Notes: a model not told the origin generated them from the sequence alone. A stretch of DNA of 64,000 nt from Ulvibacterium sp. (GCF_028285715.1 NZ_JANQOO010000016.1:110304-174303), one strand, 5' to 3'; shown: positions 8,061-19,666, counted from the stretch's first letter. Made by a program: numbers and translations.

Positions 8061-9222
8061 AAACATTCAAATTATAGGAGAGTATTTCAAGAGATTTCTC
8101 GATTTCCTTTTTAGTATTAAAGCTATGCAAACAGAAACGCAAACGTTCCTTTCCCTTCGGAACGGTTGGGGAAAAAATTGGTTTTACGTCAAAGCCGACA
8201 TCCTGGATGTTTTTGGCTATTGACCCAACTTGCCGATTTCCGGGCAGTATACAACTCTGAATGGCCGAATAACTTGGGATAAAAAAGGAATCAAGTCCTT
8301 TTAAATTTACCCTGCTCTTAAAATAAATAATATTCTCCTTGAGTCTTTCCCTAGAGTCGACTCCTTTTGAGGACATCAAATAGTGATACGCTTCAATAAT
8401 CGTTGCTATGGAATGTGGTGGTAGCGCCGTTGTGTAAATGAAACTTCGTGCAAAATTCACCAAATAGTCCTTGAGTTCACCACTCCCTAAAATCGCTGCC
8501 CCATGACAACCCAAAGCCTTACCAAAGGTAATAATGCTGGCAAATACTTCCTTTTGAAGCCCTAACTCAACAACTTTACCTTTGCCCATTTCTCCAAAAA
8601 CACCTATTGCATGCGCCTCATCCACGATGAGATTAAATCCGTTCTGGACACAAAAATTTGAGAGTTTTCTCAAATCGGGAGAGTCCCCGTCCATGGAAAA
8701 AACTGATTCGGTAACAATATAAATCTCTACTTCATCAGTAGTTCCATTGCATTTGGAAAGGCACCTATCCTTTAAATCTTCCAAGTCATTGTGCTTAAAC
8801 TTATAGCTTTTGGCATTGCCCATTTTAATACCGTCCCGGATACTGGCATGGATCAATTCATCAAAAAAGACAAAATCGCCACGTTGCGGGACCGAACCAA
8901 AAAAACCTACATTGGCAGCGTACCCTGAACCAAAAACCAATGCGGAAGGCACTCCGAGAGATTCGGCCAAGGTTTCCTCCAACTCCTTATATAAACTGTG
9001 ATTGCCCGAAAGTAGCCGCGATCCCGTAGCACCATTCGATGTTATGCCTCTTTTTTTTAGAAGCTTAAAAGCATTGGAAAAAATGGTTTTGCTCCGGGCA
9101 AAACCCAAATAATCATTAGAAGTAAAATCCATTAGATCCAAGGGTTCAACCAAGTTTCTGATAAAATTATCCTCCTTTCGTTTTGAGAGTTTCGCCTTTA
9201 ATTTGAGGGGAAGTTTGGCCAT
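8053..9222 (-). CDS. bioF: 8-amino-7-oxononanoate synthase (KAPA synthase)
   Basis: PLP-dependent alpha-oxoamine synthase that condenses pimeloyl thioester with alanine, the first step of biotin ring assembly. Features seen: NDYLGF near residue 37, GSRLLSGNH at 68-76, DEAHAIG at 201-207 (PLP-binding Asp and His) and the Schiff-base lysine K235 in TFGKALG. The 389-residue length is normal. The start is ATG 9222; a TTG two codons earlier overlaps the promoter element. It is the first gene of the leftward biotin operon. Other alpha-oxoamine synthases look alike, but the biotin context supports BioF. Confidence 0.93.
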   Translation of the reverse strand: MAKLPLKLKAKLSKRKEDNFIRNLVEPLDLMDFTSNDYLGFARSKTIFSNAFKLLKKRGITSNGATGSRLLSGNHSLYKELEETLAESLGVPSALVFGSGYAANVGFFGSVPQRGDFVFFDELIHASIRDGIKMGNAKSYKFKHNDLEDLKDRCLSKCNGTTDEVEIYIVTESVFSMDGDSPDLRKLSNFCVQNGFNLIVDEAHAIGVFGEMGKGKVVELGLQKEVFASIITFGKALGCHGAAILGSGELKDYLVNFARSFIYTTALPPHSIATIIEAYHYLMSSKGVDSRERLKENIIYFKSRVNLKGLDSFFIPSYSAIQSCILPGNRQVGSIAKNIQDVGFDVKPIFSPTVPKGKERLRFCLHSFNTKKEIEKSLEILSYNLNVYG

Positions 9223-9225
9223 ATT

Positions 9226-9233
9226 CAAATTTA
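9226..9233 (-). promoter_or_regulatory. -7 promoter element (TAAATTTG) of the biotin operon
   Basis: TAAATTTG on the - strand ends 4 bases before the bioF ATG at 9222, implying a leaderless or near-leaderless transcript. No BirA-type operator is evident, and no clear -33 TTG is at the expected spacing. Confidence 0.5.
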
Positions 9234-9257
9234 CTACCTTTATTAAAACTTCTTGAC

Positions 9258-9794
9258 ATGGTCATCTACAAAAGGACGTCAATAGAAGATGAATTATTAC
9301 AGATTTTAGAATTACAAAAGCGTAACCTATCGGAATCCTTATCAAGGCAAGAGAAGTATACGGAGGGCTTTGTAACGGTATCCCATTCTCTTGATCAATT
9401 AAGGAAGATGCACCAGGTCTGCCCCCATATCATCGCAAAGGACAAGGACAAGGACAAGGTAATCGGTTATGCCTTATGTATGCATCCTAGATTTGCAGAA
9501 ATAATAGCCGTCTTAAGACCTATGTTCCAAGAAATTAAGACCGTGCTATCCGAAGGAGAAAAGTATATGGTTATGGGACAAATATGTATTGACAAGGCTT
9601 ATCGGAAAAAAGGTGTTTTCAGAAAACTATACCAAACTATGAAATCAACTTTGTTTCCGGATTATCCCACTATCATCACTGAAGTAGACACCGAGAACCA
9701 ACGCTCCCTTGAGGCACATTATGCAGTTGGTTTTAAAGATTTAAAAAAGTATCGTTCCGTTGATCAGGAATGGCAATTGATTTTGCTCAAATAA
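9258..9794 (+). CDS. GNAT family N-acetyltransferase
   Basis: Acetyl-CoA-dependent acetyltransferase of unknown substrate. A 178-residue single-domain GNAT fold: the central strand MVMGQICIDKAYRKKGVFRKLYQTM (about residues 97-121) is motif A with a relaxed Q/RxxGx(G/A) loop (KKGVFR), and TEVDTENQRSLEAHYAVGFKDL is the typical motif B with the conserved N and late GF. The run KDKDKDK at about residue 62 is a small codon repeat (aaggac repeated). It is transcribed away from bioF and is convergent with atpC. Confidence 0.85.
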   Translation: MVIYKRTSIEDELLQILELQKRNLSESLSRQEKYTEGFVTVSHSLDQLRKMHQVCPHIIAKDKDKDKVIGYALCMHPRFAEIIAVLRPMFQEIKTVLSEGEKYMVMGQICIDKAYRKKGVFRKLYQTMKSTLFPDYPTIITEVDTENQRSLEAHYAVGFKDLKKYRSVDQEWQLILLK

Positions 9795-9846
9795 AATCCT
9801 TCTTTGTTATTCAACAGGTCCCTTAGGTTGAAAACAGTCTGATTTA

Positions 9847-10125
9847 CTAATCCGCCAGAACAATTACCTTGTTATCCTTTATTTCAACGGTGCCACTAGT
9901 AATAGGAAGAACGGTCTTACCACTGGGGTCCTTGCTAAACTTATCTTTATAAAGCTCATCGATGACCACATTGCCATCAACTTTTACCTGCCCCTTTTGT
10001 AGCAATGAAACGATAGGTGCGTGGTCCTTTAACATTTGGAATTCACCGTTGATGCCCGGTACGGTTACAGACTCCACTTCTCCAGCGAACAGTGTAGCTT
10101 CAGGTGATACGATTTCTAAATACAT
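9847..10125 (-). CDS. atpC: ATP synthase F1 epsilon subunit, short form
   Basis: Central-stalk subunit of the F1 ATPase, coupling rotor and catalytic head on the cytoplasmic face of the inner membrane. Only the N-terminal beta-sandwich is present (MYLEIVSPEATLFAGEVESVTVPGINGEFQMLKDHAPIVSLL...), 92 residues in all; the regulatory C-terminal helical hairpin of the roughly 135-residue form is absent. Short epsilon subunits are usual in Bacteroidota as far as I know. It lies 69 bases after atpD in the same direction, so it is probably cotranscribed. Confidence 0.93.
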   Translation of the reverse strand: MYLEIVSPEATLFAGEVESVTVPGINGEFQMLKDHAPIVSLLQKGQVKVDGNVVIDELYKDKFSKDPSGKTVLPITSGTVEIKDNKVIVLAD

Positions 10126-10194
10126 ACGGTCTAAATCTCAAATTAAATATCAAATTCCATGTTGGAATTTGGCATTTATCGGACAAAGCCCGAT

Positions 10195-11850
<1,656 letters not shown>

Positions 11851-11873
11851 TCAGTTCTTTTTATAGGCTTGTG

Positions 11874-14633
11874 CTATGGATTTATCGTCCACGAAAGGTA
11901 ATAAATTGATCCTACGAGACCAGAGCCCACAATGGTAAAATATTCGTCCGCCAAAAGGTTGGACCCCCCAAGCTTAAAGACTGATTTTATCTTTGGCACG
12001 GCATAATTGATTTGAGCATCCAAAACTGTGTAGGCCGGTATATCCCCATCGGCAAAAGAAGCCTGCCAGAAAAATGCATCACTCCATCTGTAATTGACAT
12101 TAAACCCAAAGTTTTTGAATAACTCTTCGTTTCCGAAAGATGCCTTCACCTTATGCTTCGGCGTATTAAAACCAGGTCTAAAATCCGGGTCGGAAGCCTC
12201 ATCAAAGTCAAAATCCGCAAAAGTGTAGTTCACTCCCAAATCAAAATTACCGAGAATCCTTGTGTTCACACCCAAGGTAGCACCATATGAGTTTACGTCT
12301 GCCGTGGAATTGGTATAGGCCTGAAATTCCTGACTATCCCCATTTCTTATTTCCGCGGCGGCGGCTTGCAAGTTGGTTTCATCCTTGGAAAATGTCACAA
12401 TAACCCTTTCGGTGGCAATGAAGTCCTGAAAGGTATTATAATATCCGCTTAAATCTATGGTGAACTTTCCAATCTGCCCGCGATACCCCATTTCAAAGGC
12501 AGAAACTTGTTCTGGCTTTATGGGATCGGGATTACCTACTTCCAGCAAGTCGGCATTCGCAAAATTGGAAGCTCTAAAGGCATCTACCGAACTTTTTGAA
12601 AAAGAGTTTTCATAGGTATCCCTTGGCACAAAAACCCCTGTATTTCCTGTATTGTTATTGGTGACCGAAAACGTTCGTTTTTCCAGGTTGTCCGGTGCTG
12701 AACCCACCAATATAACATTGCCTAGATCCAATCCAATAAACAGGTCCTGGGTGGTAGGGTTTCGAAAGCCTGTTTGAAAAGAGGCCCGGAAGTTATGATT
12801 TCTTTTAGATCCCGCAGTATAGGCCAATGAAGCCCTCGGCGAAAGGAAACCATCAAAAAACTCGTTCTTATCATATCGAATGGAACCTGTAAACTTTAGT
12901 CTTTCGTCCAAAAATTGTTTTTGGATTTGCGTGTATAAACCAAATTCCTGATACGGAATGGATCCATCCAAATCCGTAAAAATGGTTCCTTGCGAATTGA
13001 GCACGTATTCCCTAAAAGACCCTCCTATTTGTATATCGGCAAAATCCTTGGTCAAATGACTAAAATTATAGTTTGCATCGATATGGCTTAGCTTTGTGTT
13101 ATCTATAAAGCGGGACCCCGTAGCCAAATCCCCGTCCGAAATTACAGCATTAAAGGCACTTTGGAATTCGGGAGTTCCCGGAATCAATCTTCCCGTATCC
13201 GCTGCTTGTCTAGCTGTAGCATGAGCTGCTTCATCATCAAGTAATACCCCGGTTCCTATGCCTAATTTGGCTCCTGCAAAAGCAGCCACATAATCCCCGA
13301 ACCACTGGGCATTGGATTTCCATATATTGTTAACGTTTATTCCCGTAAAACGCATATCGTAGGAGTTACCCGCATTTTCAGATGTGATATAGCCCCTTAG
13401 GAAAAAATTGTTGTTTTTGAATTCCAGCTTGTGCTGTTGCAAAATAAAATCATCAATATAGTACCTACTGGCCCCATGAAAGATGGTAGAACCGCGACCT
13501 ATTCTACCATTATATATAATCTCGAAATCATCACCGAAAGGTCTGTAATGAACCGCTCCATCGAACTTGACACTCTGGGCGCCGTAATCGGTCAAATCCC
13601 GTTCTGAATAACCCGTCCTGGAGACCACCGCCGAACCCAAGGTGCCGGAGGGAAATCCCGTGGCAGCATCAAAATCAATGGGTATGGCAACCTCATCGCC
13701 AAACACGTTCAATCCGTTATAGGCAGGATTACTTCGATCCGCTCCGGGAATACTTAAATCTTCTTCATTTACTGCGAACCAGTCCGTACCTTCTAAAATG
13801 GAGAAATTGGCCTTTACCGCAAATCTTTCGTTAAATGCATGGGCTACCCTTATCCCAATATCGTAGTACGAATTGTTTCCAGCCGCTTCCTGGGAGGTCA
13901 ACCCGGTTTTGCCATAAACGCTTATCCCTTGAAAGTCAAATGGACTCTTGCTTCTCATAAATAGAATACCATTGAAAGCATTGGCCCCATATAATGCGGA
14001 AGAAGCCCCTGGTAAAATCTCCACACTTTGTACATCCAACTCGTTCATTCCTACCAGATTTCCCAAAGCAAAATTCAATGCTGGGGAAGAGTTATCCATA
14101 CCATCGACCAATTGTACGAACCTAGAATTATCAACTGCAGCAAAACCTCTGGTATTCAAGGATTGAAAAGTTAAACTACTAGCATTGATATCCACACCCT
14201 TTAAATTCTCAAGTCCACCATAAAAGGAGGCTGATGACGCATTTTTAATATCCCTTATCCCAAAACGTTCGACGGATACCGGGGATTCGAAAATACGCTC
14301 TGGAGTTCTGGAAGCAGAGATGACCACCTCATCCAAAAAGGTCTGGGTCTCCGAAAGTACAATAGTCAATGTTTGATTATTTTCCGTAACATTTGCAGCC
14401 CCATCAGAATACCCTATACTTGTAATTCTTAACTGAAAAGGGGGGACTTCCGATGTTTCCAACGTAAAAACCCCATCAAAATCAGCGACTGTCCCTATGG
14501 TCTTATCCACAATGACCACATTGGCTCCCGGAATGGGTTGGTCGTTCTCATCTACTACTTTTCCATTTACCGTTGTTTGCGCAAAACCAACCGTCACAAG
14601 CATCAGCATGGATAACAATAGTGTTGTTCTCAT
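11874..14633 (-). CDS. TonB-dependent outer-membrane receptor
   Basis: Outer-membrane active transporter driven by TonB. The signal peptide is MRTTLLLSMLMLVTVGFAQ. Next comes a carboxypeptidase-regulatory-like beta domain (about residues 20-95, TVNGKVVDENDQPIPGANVVIVDKTIGTVADFDGVFTL), then a plug domain (about 105-225, SRTPERIFESPVSVERF...LVDGMDNSSP...VEILPGASSALYGANAFNGILFMRSK) and a large 22-strand-type barrel ending in aromatic-rich strands. Length is 919 residues. There is no SusD-like partner next to it, so it is not a typical SusCD glycan importer. Substrate unknown. It is monocistronic, with its own terminator. Confidence 0.9.
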   Translation of the reverse strand: MRTTLLLSMLMLVTVGFAQTTVNGKVVDENDQPIPGANVVIVDKTIGTVADFDGVFTLETSEVPPFQLRITSIGYSDGAANVTENNQTLTIVLSETQTFLDEVVISASRTPERIFESPVSVERFGIRDIKNASSASFYGGLENLKGVDINASSLTFQSLNTRGFAAVDNSRFVQLVDGMDNSSPALNFALGNLVGMNELDVQSVEILPGASSALYGANAFNGILFMRSKSPFDFQGISVYGKTGLTSQEAAGNNSYYDIGIRVAHAFNERFAVKANFSILEGTDWFAVNEEDLSIPGADRSNPAYNGLNVFGDEVAIPIDFDAATGFPSGTLGSAVVSRTGYSERDLTDYGAQSVKFDGAVHYRPFGDDFEIIYNGRIGRGSTIFHGASRYYIDDFILQQHKLEFKNNNFFLRGYITSENAGNSYDMRFTGINVNNIWKSNAQWFGDYVAAFAGAKLGIGTGVLLDDEAAHATARQAADTGRLIPGTPEFQSAFNAVISDGDLATGSRFIDNTKLSHIDANYNFSHLTKDFADIQIGGSFREYVLNSQGTIFTDLDGSIPYQEFGLYTQIQKQFLDERLKFTGSIRYDKNEFFDGFLSPRASLAYTAGSKRNHNFRASFQTGFRNPTTQDLFIGLDLGNVILVGSAPDNLEKRTFSVTNNNTGNTGVFVPRDTYENSFSKSSVDAFRASNFANADLLEVGNPDPIKPEQVSAFEMGYRGQIGKFTIDLSGYYNTFQDFIATERVIVTFSKDETNLQAAAAEIRNGDSQEFQAYTNSTADVNSYGATLGVNTRILGNFDLGVNYTFADFDFDEASDPDFRPGFNTPKHKVKASFGNEELFKNFGFNVNYRWSDAFFWQASFADGDIPAYTVLDAQINYAVPKIKSVFKLGGSNLLADEYFTIVGSGLVGSIYYLSWTINP

Positions 14634-14776
14634 GTTAACTTTGGGTTAAATTAGTTCGTAGGGCAAGATACAGATTTTTAGAAAGGAACAATCATAAAAC
14701 GGAAAAAATTATGCATGCATAGTATAATAATTGTAAAAAAACATCTTTAAAAATAGGAAATCAATAATCGCCAAAG

Positions 14777-14810
14777 AAAAAGGCCACGAAAGTTGTCCGT
14801 GGCCTTTTTT
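14777..14810 (-). terminator. Rho-independent terminator after glmS
   Basis: AAGGCCACG and CGTGGCCTT arms flanked by an A tract and a T tract, 22 bases past the glmS stop. It can act in both directions. Confidence 0.9.
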
Positions 14811-14831
14811 GAATCTTCCTTTGCAAATCCA

Positions 14832-16679
14832 TCATTCAACGGTAACGGATTTCGCCAAGTTACGGGGCTGATCTACGTTGCAGTCTCGCATTACGGCTAT
14901 ATGGTAGGACAAAAGCTGTAAGGGTACCGTGGTCAAGAGCGGTGTTAGGCTTTCCAATGTTTCAGGAATCTCCACTACATGATCTGCCAATTCCGTCACT
15001 TGTTCGTCGCCTTCGGTAACGATAGCGATAATCATCCCTTTTCTTGACTTTATTTCTTGAATATTACTTACCACTTTTTCATAATGCCCCTTATTTGTAG
15101 CAATTACTATAACAGGCATTTGCTCATCAATCAAGGCTATAGGGCCGTGTTTCATTTCGGCGGCAGGATAACCCTCGGCATGTATATAGCTTATTTCCTT
15201 TAATTTCAACGCTCCTTCAAGCGCTACAGGAAAGTTATACCCCCTACCCAAGTACAAGCAATTACCGGATTCCTTGTACACATCCGCAATGATTTCGATT
15301 AACGGATTGGATTCCAATGCTATTTGCACTTTTGCAGGAATGTTTTCCAACTCTGTTAGATATTCATGGAATTTCGATTCTGAAAACTCCCCCTTTTCCT
15401 TGCCCAATTTAAGGGCCATTAACGTTAGGATTGTAATTTGTGTCGTAAAGGCTTTGGTCGATGCAACGCCTATTTCAGGTCCGGCATGCGTATAAGCGCC
15501 TGCGTCGGTTTCCCTGGCAATGGAAGACCCCACGACGTTGCACACTCCAAAGACAAAAGCGCCCTTTTCCTTGGCCAGTTTTATTGCGGCCAACGTATCT
15601 GCCGTCTCCCCGGACTGTGATATGGCAATAAGTACATCCTTATCGGTAATTATCGGATTCCTGTATCGAAACTCCGATGCATATTCAACTTCCACAGGGA
15701 TTCTAGCCAAATCCTCAAAAATATATTCCGCCACTAACCCGGCATGCCAAGATGTTCCGCAAGCCACGATAATAATCCTATCGGCATTGACAAATTTTTC
15801 GAGATGCTGATCTATTCCTGCCATACGGATTATGCCCTGATCAGCAAGAAGTCTTCCCCTGTAGGTATCCAATATGGCGTGAGGCTGCTCGTAAATCTCT
15901 TTCAACATAAAGTGATCATAGCCTCCCTTTTCAATTTGCTCCAAGTTCAGCTGTAGTTCCAAGATTTTGGGATAAGCTATGGCATCATCCTTGATTTTGC
16001 GTAGTTTGATCTCCTTTCCCAGGCGAACGATAGCCATCTCCTGATCCTCCAAGTACACGGCGTTATTGGTAAACTCTATAAAGGGAGAGGCATCCGAGGC
16101 AATAAAAAACTCATTTTCCCCAATTCCGATGGCTAAAGGACTTCCCAATTTAGCCACTACAATTTCATCTGGTTTTTGTTTATCGAAAACAGCTATAGCG
16201 TATGCCCCAACCACCTGATTCAGTGCAATTTGAACAGCTTGTCCCAATTTTACCCCTTCAGTCTTCTTTACTTCCTCTATAAGATTAACCAAAACTTCGG
16301 TGTCCGTATCCGATTTAAAGGAATATCCCCTTTTGGTCAACTCCTTTTTAATGGACTCGTAGTTCTCGATAATCCCGTTGTGAATAATCACTAAATCACC
16401 TGAGTTGGAATAGTGGGGATGGGAATTGACATCGTTTGGCACCCCATGTGTAGCCCAACGTGTATGGCCTACCCCTAGATTCCCAATTAAGGAAATGCTA
16501 TTTTCAGCCTTATTTTTAAGGTCCTCGACCTTACCTTTGGTCTTGGAAAGATTTATGGAAGTACCATCGTATAATGCAATTCCCGCACTATCATAGCCCC
16601 TATATTCCAGCCGTTGTAAGCCCTTTACAATAATGGGGTATGCATCCCGGTGTCCTATGTAACCAACTATTCCACACAT
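14832..16679 (-). CDS. glmS: Glutamine--fructose-6-phosphate transaminase (isomerizing)
   Basis: Makes glucosamine-6-phosphate from fructose-6-phosphate and glutamine, the entry to UDP-GlcNAc for peptidoglycan and LPS. Residues 1-225 are the class II glutaminase domain: Cys2 after Met1 (MCGIVGYIG), RLEYRGYDSAG, HTRWATHG and the loop HNGIIENY. Two SIS isomerase domains follow (ACGTSWHAGLV, SQSGETADTLAA; then YLGRGYNFPVALEGALKLKEISYIHAEGY) and the C-terminus is QPRNLAKSVTVE. The 615-residue length is normal. No glmS ribozyme-like leader is seen in the roughly 35-base leader. Confidence 0.98.
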   Translation of the reverse strand: MCGIVGYIGHRDAYPIIVKGLQRLEYRGYDSAGIALYDGTSINLSKTKGKVEDLKNKAENSISLIGNLGVGHTRWATHGVPNDVNSHPHYSNSGDLVIIHNGIIENYESIKKELTKRGYSFKSDTDTEVLVNLIEEVKKTEGVKLGQAVQIALNQVVGAYAIAVFDKQKPDEIVVAKLGSPLAIGIGENEFFIASDASPFIEFTNNAVYLEDQEMAIVRLGKEIKLRKIKDDAIAYPKILELQLNLEQIEKGGYDHFMLKEIYEQPHAILDTYRGRLLADQGIIRMAGIDQHLEKFVNADRIIIVACGTSWHAGLVAEYIFEDLARIPVEVEYASEFRYRNPIITDKDVLIAISQSGETADTLAAIKLAKEKGAFVFGVCNVVGSSIARETDAGAYTHAGPEIGVASTKAFTTQITILTLMALKLGKEKGEFSESKFHEYLTELENIPAKVQIALESNPLIEIIADVYKESGNCLYLGRGYNFPVALEGALKLKEISYIHAEGYPAAEMKHGPIALIDEQMPVIVIATNKGHYEKVVSNIQEIKSRKGMIIAIVTEGDEQVTELADHVVEIPETLESLTPLLTTVPLQLLSYHIAVMRDCNVDQPRNLAKSVTVE

Positions 16680-16717
16680 AATAAAAAGGTATTAATAAGA
16701 TGATTTTGAGTATAATG

Positions 16718-16725
16718 CAAATCTA
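16718..16725 (-). promoter_or_regulatory. -7 promoter element (TAGATTTG) of glmS
   Basis: TAGATTTG on the - strand matches TAnnTTTG about 38 bases before the glmS ATG. It lies in the gap between the DUF4270 gene and glmS. Confidence 0.45.
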
Positions 16726-16850
16726 ATACGATGTCATTAAACTTCACCACTTTTTGGATGTAAAACGTATAATCTCTTTATGTGGTATAGGAAGGAAGAA
16801 AATATTGCCTTATAAAATCCAAATTATACTCTGCGGCCAACTTCTTAACA

Positions 16851-18746
16851 TCAATTGGTTTCCGTATAAAAAATCTCAAGTTTCAATTTCTTATCCTCAT
16901 TCTCCGGGCCAACATTACTACCAAAAAGCACTGTTCCCAAAGGGCTTAGGGTAGAAACAAATGGCAAATCCCTTTCTTCATCGGTCAGCATGGCATTTCG
17001 TGTTGCGCTAGATCTAATATCTGTAGTTATGGTAAGTGCCAAAGTTGCATTGGTGGAATCTCGGATTACCAAATCATTAATATAATCGGTAATCTTTAAT
17101 TTATACCTGGATCCCTTTTCGTTCGATTCCACGATTAATCTTCCATCATAACTTTCATTTACGGCAGCTACTAAAATCTGCCCTGTTCTGGAATCGATAA
17201 GTCTCTGAGCTCCTGACAAGTATACCGGAATATTGGTTTCGGCGTTATATAGATATAGCCGGGGAGGTTCTGCAGCATCCCCAGCGGCATCCAAGGTTTG
17301 GCGATCTAAATAAAAAATGAGATTGGCCTCATTGATAATCCAATTGTTGGCCTTTATCTGGTTTAAGACTTCTTCACCGTTTTCCTCCTCAAAAAGATTT
17401 ATTTCCGCAAAAGATCCCGAACCTCCTTTTAAATAAATCCTCGAAGCATTTTCCGAAACATCCAAGGCGTCTGTTATTTGAGGAGGGAAGGCGTCATTTA
17501 TAAATGTATTGACCGCATTGCCATTAATTCCTCCAGCATCCAATCGCGTAATCAGATCAATCGAATAGGTGCTTTCCCTTACTTCAACAATATCATCCGA
17601 AACATCATCCGCGGTCCCATTTACATCTACGGCATCATATTCGTACACAATATCCAAGCTTACATTAGGGTTGGTAAGATCCAAAAGGACCATAGCATCA
17701 TCCGAAATAGAGGATATTGAAAAATGAAGCCCCCTTAAAAATTCGTTGAAGTTAGGTTGACTCAATAATTCAGAACCTCCTTCCTTATCCAAAATATTTT
17801 CCTGGAAGAAATCAGAATCCAAAGAAATCCGTATCCCTGGATCTAAACGACTGAATTGCTCTGACTCGTCCACATCCTCGGTAGTTGGGTCGTCTTCCAA
17901 AGGAACCAATATATGTTCATTACTTACGGTAATTTCACCCTCAAATAGGACATCGGACACAAAAGTTGGCGAGAACCTTTGTGTGGAAAAGTATTCTTGG
18001 GCTTCCTGAAAGTTGGTGTTGGGATCTAAATCACGCAAGAAGAAGGTAGAACGTTCTATCTTCAAATTAAAGGACAATGGGGTTTCATCATCAAATAGTT
18101 GGCCATTGACATAAATACTATCCAGTTCGAACTTTTTCGGAAATTGGTTGGCTATAGTGGAATCATCCTCCCCATCATTTATGTCATCCCCATCCGTATC
18201 CACATTTAAGGGGTCTGTTCCATTCGCCCTTTCCTGGTTGTCATTGACTCCGTCACCATCCGAATCACTATTGGGATCATCCGGGTCGACATCAAATTCA
18301 TCGTCCACACCATCCAAGTCCCGATCTCGCTGCTCATCTCCTGCCCTTAAATAAGGTATATACAAAATAACTTCCTTTACGGTTTCATTTTCGGGTATCT
18401 GGGTAGGGAATGAACTATCTGGGTTGTCCTCCGTATCCTGATCAAGAATACCAAAAGTGGGATTGGTGTTGGGAAGTATGAGTTGAGTAGTTATGCGTGC
18501 CTCGGTCTTACCGTAAATTGGGTCATTGAAAATCCCTAGTTGGTACAAGGGAAGTTTGTTGGTACGTACTGCCTCTATTTTTTTGTTAAATGCAAAGACA
18601 TCATAAACCGCCTTATCCGTAGTAAAGGGCTCACCTCCAATAACGCTGGCACCTATGGTGGTAAGGTCTTCCTCGCAAGAAAAGAAAAGTACCACAAGCA
18701 AAGTCCCTGCAAAGGCAGAAAATTTAAATCTTCTCAAAAAAGTCAT
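16851..18746 (-). CDS. DUF4270 lipoprotein with calcium-binding repeat insert
   Basis: Surface or periplasmic lipoprotein of the DUF4270 family; function unknown. The signal peptide ends in the lipobox LFFSC (about residues 20-24). The DUF4270 body follows ([29 protein letters not shown]...[25 protein letters not shown]). Around residues 148-205 lies an Asp-rich insert with DxDxDGxxD repeats ([39 protein letters not shown]), the thrombospondin-type-3/dockerin-like calcium-loop pattern. It is 631 residues long and follows the glycogen-synthase-like gene by 6 bases, so the two form one leftward operon. Confidence 0.85.
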   Translation of the reverse strand: MTFLRRFKFSAFAGTLLVVLFFSCEEDLTTIGASVIGGEPFTTDKAVYDVFAFNKKIEAVRTNKLPLYQLGIFNDPIYGKTEARITTQLILPNTNPTFGILDQDTEDNPDSSFPTQIPENETVKEVILYIPYLRAGDEQRDRDLDGVDDEFDVDPDDPNSDSDGDGVNDNQERANGTDPLNVDTDGDDINDGEDDSTIANQFPKKFELDSIYVNGQLFDDETPLSFNLKIERSTFFLRDLDPNTNFQEAQEYFSTQRFSPTFVSDVLFEGEITVSNEHILVPLEDDPTTEDVDESEQFSRLDPGIRISLDSDFFQENILDKEGGSELLSQPNFNEFLRGLHFSISSISDDAMVLLDLTNPNVSLDIVYEYDAVDVNGTADDVSDDIVEVRESTYSIDLITRLDAGGINGNAVNTFINDAFPPQITDALDVSENASRIYLKGGSGSFAEINLFEEENGEEVLNQIKANNWIINEANLIFYLDRQTLDAAGDAAEPPRLYLYNAETNIPVYLSGAQRLIDSRTGQILVAAVNESYDGRLIVESNEKGSRYKLKITDYINDLVIRDSTNATLALTITTDIRSSATRNAMLTDEERDLPFVSTLSPLGTVLFGSNVGPENEDKKLKLEIFYTETN

Positions 18747-18752
18747 TTAGGA

Positions 18753-19562
18753 TTACTTTAGAACTTGTGTGTTATAAAAATTATCGTATGCTTCTTCAAA
18801 TTCTTGCAAGGAAACATAAGGCAACACGGGCTTTTGAAGGTTGGAAATGTAATTCTGTAAATCTTCTGGAATTTCTTCCGCGGCTAAAATAACGGCATCC
18901 GAATAATCTACCGCCACTTTTAACAAATTATTATAGTTGGGGCTTTCCAAAGCATTGATATGGTCCTCAGGTACACCATCAAAGGTGATTTTCTTCTTCA
19001 TTCCCCCGTCCAACTCACCTTCGAAACTGCTGCCATAGACCGATGTCACTATTTTGCTATCTGCAAATAATGGCTCATCGGCATAGTACTCCCTTAGATA
19101 AAGTGGCAACAAAGAAGCCATCCAACCATGTACATGAATAATGTCCGGGGACCAATTTAGCTTCTTGACCGTTTCGACTACCCCTTTGGCGAAGAAGATA
19201 GCTCGTTGGTCATTGTCTGGAAAAAGGTTGCCGTCCTCATCGGTAAAGGTAGATTTTCGCTTGAAATATTCATCATTGTCAATAAAATATACTTGTATCC
19301 TTTCTCGCGGAATGGAAGCTACCTTTATAATCAATGGCATGTCCATGTCGTTGATGACCAAGTTCATACCGGATAATCGTATTACTTCGTGCAATTGATG
19401 CCTACGCTCGTTGATGTTGCCGTATCTCGGCATGAAAATCCGTATTTGGCCACCTTTGCTATTGACCATCCTTGGCGCTTCGTAAGACATTAGGGAAACT
19501 TCGTTCTCTGGTAGGTAAGGGACTAATTCTGAAGATACGAACAATATCTTTTTACCATTCAT
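18753..19562 (-). CDS. Glycogen/starch synthase N-terminal-like protein (half-length GT5)
   Basis: Similar to the N-terminal Rossmann half of GlgA-type glucosyltransferases (GT5): KILFVSSELVPYLPENEVSLMSYEAPRMVNSKGGQIRIFMPRYGNINERRHQL and DIIHVHGWMASLLPLYLREYY are recognisable. At 269 residues it lacks the whole C-terminal half that binds ADP-glucose in the 470+ residue enzymes, so glycogen synthesis by this protein alone is unlikely. No other glg gene is nearby. The start is ATG 19562, behind a divergent promoter region shared with panC; DUF4270 follows directly. This pairing suggests a conserved non-glycogen role, which is inference. Confidence 0.8.
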   Translation of the reverse strand: MNGKKILFVSSELVPYLPENEVSLMSYEAPRMVNSKGGQIRIFMPRYGNINERRHQLHEVIRLSGMNLVINDMDMPLIIKVASIPRERIQVYFIDNDEYFKRKSTFTDEDGNLFPDNDQRAIFFAKGVVETVKKLNWSPDIIHVHGWMASLLPLYLREYYADEPLFADSKIVTSVYGSSFEGELDGGMKKKITFDGVPEDHINALESPNYNNLLKVAVDYSDAVILAAEEIPEDLQNYISNLQKPVLPYVSLQEFEEAYDNFYNTQVLK

Positions 19563-19598
19563 AAAAGTTGTATTTTATTTATCGGACAAGCGTAGCTG

Positions 19599-19606
19599 CA
19601 AAATTA
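19599..19606 (-). promoter_or_regulatory. -7 promoter element (TAATTTTG) for the GT5-like/DUF4270 operon
   Basis: TAATTTTG on the - strand fits TAnnTTTG, 36 bases before the ATG at 19562. It forms a divergent pair with the panC element at 19638-19645. Confidence 0.45.
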
Positions 19607-19637
19607 CAAAAATTATGCAGATTAGCTGTAATTATAG

Positions 19638-19645
19638 TAAGTTTG
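19638..19645 (+). promoter_or_regulatory. -7 promoter element (TAAGTTTG) for panC
   Basis: TAAGTTTG matches TAnnTTTG and lies 21 bases before the chosen panC ATG at 19667, which supports that start over the longer frame from 19568. Confidence 0.5.
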
Positions 19646-19666
19646 CTGGCCTTTAGCGTAAAGTCA

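Noticed and set aside
9441..9458. Short tandem run of aaggac in the acetyltransferase gene
   Set aside because: Only three units in frame (KDKDKD); a minor codon repeat inside an intact ORF, not a repeat element.
19568..19666. Longer panC frame starting at 19568
   Set aside because: The 33 extra residues look hydrophobic by chance, lie across the divergent promoter region, and the family N-terminus begins at the ATG at 19667.
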